Shown: in pieces, positions 34,301-40,360 of the stretch
How the letters are laid out: the number at the start of each line of letters is the position of its first letter
Numbering within the stretch: the first letter of the stretch is position 1
Assembly: GCA_937975705.1 (NCBI GenBank)
Contig: CALJTX010000038.1
Span: 107,479 to 171,478 of the forward strand
DNA: 64,000 bases
From: an uncultured Flavobacteriia bacterium
GTDB lineage: Bacteria; Bacteroidota; Bacteroidia; Flavobacteriales_D; Crocinitomicaceae
Direction: 5' to 3'
Position numbers and translations under genes: made by a program
The notes under the pieces: generated by a model
The model's database searches: none
What the model was told of the DNA's origin: nothing
What the model saw: the letters and a program-made list of their open reading frames with translations, nothing else

Positions 34301-36342
34301 GTATTTCCATTAATGCAAATGGAGGTGCTACTTATTCTTGGTCAAATGGCACGGCAAACGTTGGGAACGCCGCTGCATTAACGATTACCGCACCAGGCAC
34401 CTACACCGTTACGGCCACGGCTGCAAATGGCTGTACTGATACCGAGGTAATCACCTTTACCCAAAATATTACGGCGCCAACGGCCGCAATTGCAAATGGC
34501 GGTAGCACCACAGTGCTAGATTGCAACACCACAAGCATTTCGCTTACGGCAAGTGGTGGTGTTTCCTATTCGTGGTCTAACGGAACGAGTGCAGTTGGCG
34601 CTGCAGCTCAACTTCAAATCACGACAGCCGGAACTTACACCGTTACTGCTACAGCTGCAAATGGCTGTACAGACACAGAAGTCATCACCATTACAAGTCA
34701 GGCCAATACCAATCCTACTTTTACTCAAATTGCAGCGATTTGTACAGGCGGAACCATCAACTTACCGGCAACTTCTAACAATGGTGTGAACGGAAGTTGG
34801 AGTCCGGCGCCAAACAACAACGCCACCACAACTTATACCTTTACACCTGCTACTGGTCTTTGTGCCAATACGGCAACCATGACTATTGTCGTCAATCAAT
34901 ACCCAAGTATCACAGCACAAAATGACACTATTTGCAATGGTTCTACCGGAACCATCACCACCCAAGTAAACCTCGCTGGAGGTTCCTATGCGTGGTCACC
35001 AATTAGCGGAAGCTTGGCAACATTTAGTGCTTCGCCAAGCAACACCACAAATTACAATGTTGTGTATACCTTAGCGGGTTGTGCCGATACTGCAACTGCC
35101 CAAATTGTGGTCAATCTGGTGCCTGTAGTTCAGGTTCAGAGCACAACAATCTGTGCCGGACAAACCGGTATTTTAGTGGCCAGTGCGAACTTGCCCAACG
35201 GGCAGTTTGTATGGACGAACGGTAGCAACAACGACACCATTTCCTTGAGTCCTAACAGCACCACTTCTCAAAACGTCACCTACACGCTAAACGGTTGTAC
35301 TTCGTCTTCCGCAACAGCCACACTTACCGTGAATCCTGTGCCAGCAATCAGCATGAACAACCAAACTATTTGTGCTGGGGACCCGGTTACAATGGTTGCC
35401 AATGCCACCCCTGCAGGAACCTATTATTGGGGAGCAAATGCCGTTCAAGGAATTGCAAGCAACACATTTACACCAACTCAAGATTCCATTATTGAAGTCT
35501 TTAATGTGCTCAATGGCTGTTCATCAGATACCATTCAAGCGACAATAACCGTTTTGCCGTTGCCAATTAGTACATTTAGTGCGAATGTCCTTCAAGGTTG
35601 CGTACCGTTAAGTGTGAATTTCAGTGCCGATGTAAGTAACAATACTTCATATACATGGCAAACTAGCAATCAGCTCAATGCAAGCGGTGCCCAAACAACA
35701 CTAGATTTTCAAGTGAATGGTGTTTTCTCCGTCACCTTGAGTGCCACTTTAAATGGATGTAGCAGCACTACTACCATTGCGAACATGATCGAAGTTGACA
35801 ACTACCCAATTGCTGCCTTTGAACCATCATCTCAAGTATTTACGGAACCAAGTCAGTCGCTATCCTTCTGGAATAGTTCTGTCGGAGCAACTACGTACCA
35901 ATGGAACTTTGGTGAAGGAGGTTCTTCAAGCGAAGAAGCGCCAACACATATATTTAACATTGAGAATGAAGGCACAACTGTTTTACTATATGCCTATTCA
36001 AACTTAGGTTGTTCGGATACAGCGAGCTTCTTTATCGGCTTTGACCCAGGCTTGGTTTATTACATCCCGAACTCTTTTACACCAGATGCGGACCAATTCA
36101 ATCAAACCTTTCTACCTATCTTTACATCCGGAATTGATCCTTACAATTACCAATTGCTCATCTACAACCGCTGGGGTGAAGTGATTTTTGAATCATTAAA
36201 CCCTGAATTTGGTTGGGACGGAACCTTTGGACAACAGGGTATCCAGTGCCCCGTTGGGACGTATACTTACATGATTACCGTCAAACTGCCTTCAGTAGAC
36301 GAACGCAAGACCATTACAGGTCACTTAAATTTGATTCGATAA
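28351..36342 (+). CDS. Giant repetitive cell-surface adhesin-like protein, T9SS type-B
   Basis: 2663 residues. A signal peptide covers about 1-19 (ends SRAQ). Residues 20-135 are a CUB/pre-peptidase-like domain (GCTYTFTTCG, DTYLRIYNSS, WDDQCG). Ig-like modules follow to about 660, then at about 666-795 a domain with NNDEY...GTYYYAFSYTYNGC. Sixteen tandem units of about 78 residues occupy about 865-2117 (consensus TYSWSNGTSVVGSAATL, PGTYTVTVTGANGCTAT; two Cys per unit). More Ig-like modules and two PKD-like folds lead to the gliding motility-associated C-terminal domain (last about 95 residues; NSFTPDADQ, YNRWGEV). Export by T9SS and surface adhesion are inferred. The paralogue follows at 36456. 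Confidence 0.9.
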   Translation: MRYIAFVGLLLALVFNSRAQYCTTATSTTAISPSSTAQTTATYPAGTAPVFTFTGTAGCTYTFTTCGLSSVDTYLRIYNSSIALVQGWDDQCGLQTNAVWTCPATAAYSIQLSQYVCGPLAGSASMSYSVSCPTPPCSNPVVNAGNDVIICAGATGQLSGAATAGTGSSGGSGGVLVVTISGPTWLDMVSWTLTNASGTQVGSGGPYASGSTNTVTIATPGTGPYSFYLETLGTICDNTANYTISCNGTSVATGSVGPCNSTTISVANCGSTGGTSTLPITYSWSPATALSSTTILNPTASPTTTTTYTLTATQGACSAQDQVTVYVNPLPTVDAGPDVTMCGAQTSTVLNGTASATGGFTGDITVNLFSGSNLDETTWTMTNSVGTVLASGGPYAAGSNNTITISNPTNPPFTFNLETQGPSNSNVAGYNILCGGLTGTSVSGGIAILTGGQTIAVPIAGCAGTVTPTVTWSPGATLSSTNTLTTTASPTTTTTYTLSASANGCTNQDQVTVTIGTPPTVTVNSATICSGQAATLTATPSTAGGTFLWSPGGQTTNSISVSPTSNSNYSVVYTLNGCSSLSASASVTVAPSPTVSIAPVTFCPGTAVTLTASASPSGGTYTWNPAGQTTNSITVNPTSTTNYTVSYALTGCPSVTATGTATLANVLDWANIQSPGTTTICQGQSLNIYGQVFESGLTNPTGQAAGITVSYGISTTNTNPATWPASAWSNATYNPLSAVNPNNDEYMGTLNGLAAGTYYYAFSYTYNGCTVYGGYNPNGGGFWNGTTNVNGVVTVSPNPTPTFNPVAAICAGAALSPLPLTSTNGISGTWSPALNNTQTTTYTFTPNTGVCATTANLTVSVNALPTPGITNNSNTTQLTCAQANISLTGTGGGAYSWSNGTAIIGGVATQTITSPGTYILTVTNSSGCSATSNINITQNITPPSTNITSSSSVLTCATTSVTLTATGGGSYSWSNGTSVVGTNAALNVTTPGNYTVTVTSANGCTATAAQIITQNTTTPTLQIANTPNTTVLNCTTTAITLTGSGANTYSWSNGSSVVSSSALLSVGLPGTYTLSAVGLNGCSSTSTVVITEDITSPTVNINSSNGATLTCLVPSTTLTATGGVAYEWESNGSIIGSAAALVVNAQGVYTATVTGANGCTNTASFTVLSNNAAPSVNITSSVASNQLTCTTTSILLTASGGGTYNWSQGSTNLGANAAITINTPGTYSVLVTSPNGCTATSSIVITQNIQNPTAAISTNPNTNILTCTTTSITLTASGGGTYSWSNGSSIVGSAATLNVTSPGVYTVTVTGSNGCTATSSSTITQNITAPTISITNSAGSSILNCSTTSLILTANGASICSWSNGTTSLGNGAALFVTNPGTYTAIITGANGCTATSSVTITQTIAAPIAAISNAPNASELNCSLTSIALTASGGGTYSWSNGTTILGSAATLNVTNPGTYTVTVTGANGCSTTAAATITQNITAPTAGITANPNTTMLSCTNSAISLTATGGISYAWSSGSTSLGTNATINISTPGTYTLVATGTNGCTATTSTTITQNNQAPSVSISATSNGVLTCTNTGITLTGTSSTGTGTATWLNGSTVLSTGPISGAGNVANLVVTNPGTYTLNVLTANGCLGSTTYTVTQNTTAPVASITNNANTTVLTCAQTSIALIATGGTTYSWSNGTNVVGSTASFSPSLPGTYTVTATAANGCIDTEQIIITQNTTAPTASVTNNTSATQLTCSLTSISLTATGGGTYSWSNGTSVVGTAANLTVTTPGTYTVTVTSSTNGCTSTNATVITQNITPPPAGITSLPNPAVLTCATTNLTLTATGGGTYSWASGTTNLGTQAAISVNATGTYTVTVTGANGCTATASSTVTQNIAAPTVNITNAPNTTVLNCTNTSINLTATGGVSYSWSNGTSIVGSAATLAVTNPGTYTVTVTGANGCTATGSSTITQNITTPVAGIYNSTNTTVLTCSQTSISINANGGATYSWSNGTANVGNAAALTITAPGTYTVTATAANGCTDTEVITFTQNITAPTAAIANGGSTTVLDCNTTSISLTASGGVSYSWSNGTSAVGAAAQLQITTAGTYTVTATAANGCTDTEVITITSQANTNPTFTQIAAICTGGTINLPATSNNGVNGSWSPAPNNNATTTYTFTPATGLCANTATMTIVVNQYPSITAQNDTICNGSTGTITTQVNLAGGSYAWSPISGSLATFSASPSNTTNYNVVYTLAGCADTATAQIVVNLVPVVQVQSTTICAGQTGILVASANLPNGQFVWTNGSNNDTISLSPNSTTSQNVTYTLNGCTSSSATATLTVNPVPAISMNNQTICAGDPVTMVANATPAGTYYWGANAVQGIASNTFTPTQDSIIEVFNVLNGCSSDTIQATITVLPLPISTFSANVLQGCVPLSVNFSADVSNNTSYTWQTSNQLNASGAQTTLDFQVNGVFSVTLSATLNGCSSTTTIANMIEVDNYPIAAFEPSSQVFTEPSQSLSFWNSSVGATTYQWNFGEGGSSSEEAPTHIFNIENEGTTVLLYAYSNLGCSDTASFFIGFDPGLVYYIPNSFTPDADQFNQTFLPIFTSGIDPYNYQLLIYNRWGEVIFESLNPEFGWDGTFGQQGIQCPVGTYTYMITVKLPSVDERKTITGHLNLIR
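30943..34702 (+). repeat. Sixteen tandem coding repeats of about 235 bp
   Basis: Lies inside the giant adhesin gene. Each unit encodes about 78 residues: an LxC strand, GGGTYSWSNGT, VGSAA, PGTYTVTV, ANGCT and a linker ITQNITAPTA. Unit 10 is about ten residues longer, unit 4 has WESNGS in place of WSNGS, and the last unit ends ITSQ. The units keep the protein pattern while differing at many silent sites, so they are not recent copies of one another. The paralogue at 36456 has two such units (about 38238-38706). Confidence 0.9.
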
Positions 36343-36350
36343 ATGAAAAA
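36099..36350 (+). repeat. 252-bp identical tract, copy 1
   Basis: Bases 36099-36350 match 40109-40360 without a difference. They cover the last 81 codons, the stop and eight further bases (ATGAAAAA). Just upstream (36061-36098) there are four differences in 38 bases. Confidence 0.9.
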
Positions 36351-36372
36351 GGCTTCTTAGGAAGCCTTTTTT
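36349..36372 (+). terminator. Intrinsic terminator after the giant adhesin gene
   Basis: AAGGCTTC, loop TTAG, GAAGCCTT and a run of T; the same stem as the accC terminator at 28231. It begins directly at the end of the 252-bp identical tract. Confidence 0.85.
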
Positions 36373-36455
36373 CTTGCAACAAAAGCAACTCTTTTGATTT
36401 AAGTTCGTTACGCTTTTGCTAAATTTATCACGCTAAACCTAAAAAGAACTTAATC

Positions 36456-39400
36456 ATGCTTAATTGGCGGGTGTTTGCCTTCTTTTTACTCTTGTTCAGT
36501 CAATTAACCTTGGCCCAATTCTGTACACCTGCAACGAGTACACTTCCAATTACCCCGACCACAACCACGCAATACACCCCCTATTATTCAACGGGTGTAC
36601 CGGTCTTTTCATTTACTGGCACCGCTGGTTGCACCTATTTTTTTTCCACTTGTGGGCAAAGTTCAATTGATACTTATTTACGCTTACATAATTCGAGCTT
36701 TGTACTTATCGGAGATTGGGATGACCAATGTGGTTTTCAATCTAGTTTTACATGGTTTTGCCCAACAACCGGAACCTATTACCTTCATCTTTCTAGGTTC
36801 TTTTGCTCCCCACTTAACGGTTCCACACGTGTTGCTTATTATTCAAGTTGCGGCAATACTCCATGTAGTAATCCTGTAGTGAATGCAGGGCCCGACGTAA
36901 ATATTTGTGCTGGTAATTCTACACAACTGACAGGAAATATTACCCCAGGTAGTGGCGGTACAGGTGGTACCAATGGTTATTTAACGGTTTTAATAAATAG
37001 CGGGAGTTTTCTTGACTATACAAGTTGGAATTTGACAAATGCCCAAGGACTTCAAATTGGCGCAGGAGGACCATATAGCTTTTCATCAAATAATCTTATC
37101 AATATTACTGTTCCAGGACCTGGACCCTATACATTTTTCTTAGAAACGCAGGGTGCTGTGTTGAATAACTATGCTACTTATGTCATTTCTTGTAATGGCT
37201 CAGTGGTTACATCAGGAACGTTGAGTCCTGGTTTAACAACAACTTTGTCTATTGCTAATTGCTTAGGTACCGGACCGCCAAGTGGAGTAAGCTACAATTG
37301 GACGCCAGCTACCGGTCTAAGCGCTACAAATATTCTCAATCCAATTGCAAGCCCTACTGCAACCACAACGTATACCCTCACTGCAACGCAAGGAAATTGT
37401 ACAAGTCAAGATCAAGTAGTTGTAAATGTCAACCCAACACCTACCGTTTCTGGTGCTGCTCAAACATTTTGTCCGGGTTCTTCGGTAACGCTCAGTGCCA
37501 ACGGAACGCCTAGCGGTGGTACTTATCTTTGGACTCCCGGCGGGCAAACTTCCAATACAATTACAGTCAGCCCCACCGCAACAACTACTTACAACGTTCA
37601 ATATTCAATTGCTGGATGTAGCGCAAATAGTACCATTACTGCCTCACAAATTAATGGACTTGATTTTGCAAACATTCAAGCTCCCGGAACCAGTTCTATT
37701 TGTGAAGGAAATAACGTTGTCATTTATGGGCAGGTGTTTGAACCCGGACTCACACAGGGCGCAGGGCAAGGCGCAGGGATAAGCGTTCAATACGGAATCA
37801 GTACAATAGATTCAGATCCGTCCACATGGCCGCCGAGTGCATGGAGCAGTGCAACTTACAACCCTGCTTCACTAGTGAATCCAAACAACGACGAATACCA
37901 AGCAACATTAAGCAACCTAACAGCAGGGACTTACTATTATGCATTTAAATACACTTATAATGGTTGTACTGTATACGGTGGCTACAATTCAACAGGCGGA
38001 GGTTTCTGGAATGGCACCACTAATGTAAATGGCGTCCTGGTTGTCAGTCCAAATATTACACCCAATTTTTCTGCAATTCCCGCTATTTGTTCAGGTGGTG
38101 TCTTTCCTACACTCCCAACAACATCCATAGAAGGTATCACAGGGACATGGGCTCCATTGCCAAATAACTTACAAACTACATCGTACACATTTACACCAAC
38201 CTCAGGTCTTTGTACGCTTCCTGCAACTACTACAATTGTCGTTAATTCATTGCCTGCTGTCAGCATTGCCAATGCTTCAAATACAACTGTCTTAAACTGT
38301 ACTCAAACTGCTATAAACCTTAGTGCCGTAGGAAGCGGTTCTTTTACTTGGGCCAATGGTGTCAATCCTATTTCAACCGGATCTTCTATCTCCGTAAGTT
38401 CACCCGGAACGTATTCACTCGCTGTTCTTGACCAAAATGGTTGTACCGCCAACACGAGCATTTCCATTTTACAGGATAATACAATCCCTACAGCTGTGAT
38501 TTTAACGAACCCAAATACGCAAGTATTGACCTGTAATACGCCGTCAATTACACTAATTGGCAGTGGTGGCAATACATATGCTTGGTCTAATGGTACTACA
38601 GTTCTCGGAAGTGCCAGTAATTTGACTGTCAATGCGCCAGGCATCTATACCGTTACGGCTACAGCTGCAAATGGCTGTACAGATACAGAAACCATTACAA
38701 TTAGTCAGCAAGCAAATACCACCCCGACTTTTAATGCCATCGGACCAATTTGTGTGGGAACGCCATTTGTGCTGCCAACAACATCAACTAATGCTGTAAC
38801 AGGCTCTTGGAATCCTGCACCTAACTTTAATTCCACAACGACATACACATTTACACCGACTCCAGGCTTATGTGCTAATCCTGTGACACTAACGGTTGTT
38901 GTCAATCCCAACCCGGTTATCATTGCCCAAAATGACACCATCTGTGCGGGAAATATTGGAACGATAACCACACAGGTTTCTATTCCCGGAGGTAGCTACA
39001 ATTGGGCGGCAACGAGCAATAACCAAGCAAGCTTGAGCCAAACCCTCAATGCAACAAATGCTTTCCAAGTCATTTATAATGTTTTGGGTTGTGCAGACAC
39101 CGCTACAGCAAGTATTATAGTGAAGCCAGTGCCTCAAGTTCTTACCCAAAATGACATCATTTGTAGTGGTGAAATTGCAACTATCGGCGCTTTTGTTGAT
39201 TTACCAAATGGCACCTATATTTGGTCTAACGGCAGTACTTCTAGCTTCCAAACCTTGAGTCCAACTTCAACAACAAACTATATTTTAGTCTATACCGTCA
39301 ATGGCTGTAGTTCGCTTCCTGCAAACGCCACAATTACTGTACTTCCAGTGCCGAACATTACAGTTAGTAACCAAACAATTTGCGCAGGAAATAGTGTCAC

Positions 39401-40352
39401 GCTAATTGCTAATGCAAATCCTTCTGGTACGTTTTATTGGGGGCCAAATAGTGCACAGGGTAGCTCAACAAATTCTTTCACACCACAGCAAGATACCACC
39501 CTTCAAGTATTCAATATACTCAATGGCTGTTCATCAGATACGCTTCAAGCTACTGTCACTGTTTTACCATTACCAATTAGTACGTTTAGCGCTGATGTCA
39601 CTGAGGGTTGTGTTCCACTACTTGTGAATCTGAGTGCAGACGTCAGCAATAACACTTCTTATTCTTGGCAAACGAGCAACCAATTAACAGCCAGCGGCGA
39701 GCAAGCTAATCTTATTTTTAATGCCAATGGCAATTATTCTGTTTCTCTGACCACCACCTTAAATGGTTGTTCGAGTACAACATCAATTGCAAACCTCATC
39801 ACCGTTGAAAACTATCCTATTGCTGCATTTGAACCCTCTTCTGCAGTATTAACTGAACCAAATCAAGAACTATTCTTCTTAAACACTTCAGTTGGGTCAA
39901 GCAGTTACATTTGGGATTTTGGCGATGGTTCAAGCTCAACCGAAGTAGGTCCGAGCCATGTTTTTCAGGTAGAAAATGAGGGTGTTGATGTCGTACTCTA
40001 CGCATTTTCGAGTTTGGGTTGTTCAGACTCAACTTCTTTTTACTTTGGCTTTGCCCCAGGCCTGGTTTATTACATCCCCAACTCATTTACACCAGACGCG
40101 GACCAATGCAATCAAACCTTTCTACCTATCTTTACATCCGGAATTGATCCTTACAATTACCAATTGCTCATCTACAACCGCTGGGGTGAAGTGATTTTTG
40201 AATCATTAAACCCTGAATTTGGTTGGGACGGAACCTTTGGACAACAGGGTATCCAGTGCCCCGTTGGGACGTATACTTACATGATTACCGTCAAACTGCC
40301 TTCAGTAGACGAACGCAAGACCATTACAGGTCACTTAAATTTGATTCGATAA
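36456..40352 (+). CDS. Cell-surface adhesin-like protein, T9SS type-B, paralogue of the giant gene
   Basis: 1298 residues. A signal peptide covers about 1-20 (ends LTLAQ). The domain order is that of the gene at 28351 in shorter form: a CUB/pre-peptidase-like domain (GCTYFFSTCG, DTYLRLHNSS, WDDQCG), Ig-like modules, the NNDEY...GTYYYAFKYTYNGC domain (about 400-535), only two of the 78-residue units (about 595-750), further Ig-like modules, a PKD-like fold (YIWDFGDGSSS) and the gliding motility-associated C-terminal domain. Its last 81 codons are identical in DNA to those of the first gene. Its stop is followed directly by the next ATG (TAAATG). Surface adhesion is inferred. Confidence 0.9.
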   Translation: MLNWRVFAFFLLLFSQLTLAQFCTPATSTLPITPTTTTQYTPYYSTGVPVFSFTGTAGCTYFFSTCGQSSIDTYLRLHNSSFVLIGDWDDQCGFQSSFTWFCPTTGTYYLHLSRFFCSPLNGSTRVAYYSSCGNTPCSNPVVNAGPDVNICAGNSTQLTGNITPGSGGTGGTNGYLTVLINSGSFLDYTSWNLTNAQGLQIGAGGPYSFSSNNLINITVPGPGPYTFFLETQGAVLNNYATYVISCNGSVVTSGTLSPGLTTTLSIANCLGTGPPSGVSYNWTPATGLSATNILNPIASPTATTTYTLTATQGNCTSQDQVVVNVNPTPTVSGAAQTFCPGSSVTLSANGTPSGGTYLWTPGGQTSNTITVSPTATTTYNVQYSIAGCSANSTITASQINGLDFANIQAPGTSSICEGNNVVIYGQVFEPGLTQGAGQGAGISVQYGISTIDSDPSTWPPSAWSSATYNPASLVNPNNDEYQATLSNLTAGTYYYAFKYTYNGCTVYGGYNSTGGGFWNGTTNVNGVLVVSPNITPNFSAIPAICSGGVFPTLPTTSIEGITGTWAPLPNNLQTTSYTFTPTSGLCTLPATTTIVVNSLPAVSIANASNTTVLNCTQTAINLSAVGSGSFTWANGVNPISTGSSISVSSPGTYSLAVLDQNGCTANTSISILQDNTIPTAVILTNPNTQVLTCNTPSITLIGSGGNTYAWSNGTTVLGSASNLTVNAPGIYTVTATAANGCTDTETITISQQANTTPTFNAIGPICVGTPFVLPTTSTNAVTGSWNPAPNFNSTTTYTFTPTPGLCANPVTLTVVVNPNPVIIAQNDTICAGNIGTITTQVSIPGGSYNWAATSNNQASLSQTLNATNAFQVIYNVLGCADTATASIIVKPVPQVLTQNDIICSGEIATIGAFVDLPNGTYIWSNGSTSSFQTLSPTSTTNYILVYTVNGCSSLPANATITVLPVPNITVSNQTICAGNSVTLIANANPSGTFYWGPNSAQGSSTNSFTPQQDTTLQVFNILNGCSSDTLQATVTVLPLPISTFSADVTEGCVPLLVNLSADVSNNTSYSWQTSNQLTASGEQANLIFNANGNYSVSLTTTLNGCSSTTSIANLITVENYPIAAFEPSSAVLTEPNQELFFLNTSVGSSSYIWDFGDGSSSTEVGPSHVFQVENEGVDVVLYAFSSLGCSDSTSFYFGFAPGLVYYIPNSFTPDADQCNQTFLPIFTSGIDPYNYQLLIYNRWGEVIFESLNPEFGWDGTFGQQGIQCPVGTYTYMITVKLPSVDERKTITGHLNLIR

Positions 40353-40360
40353 ATGAAAAA
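40109..40360 (+). repeat. 252-bp identical tract, copy 2
   Basis: Second copy of 36099-36350 (offset 4010). Here its final eight bases are the ATGAAAAA start of the live gene at 40353. Confidence 0.9.

Noticed and set aside
30943..34702. Regular repeats resembling a CRISPR or satellite array
   Set aside because: The period is about 235 bp, in frame, with conserved protein pattern and many silent differences; these are coding domain repeats.
29085..35500. Many alternative-frame open stretches inside the giant adhesin gene
   Set aside because: Their repeated composition simply follows the repeat units in other frames; no starts with promoter or signal sequences.
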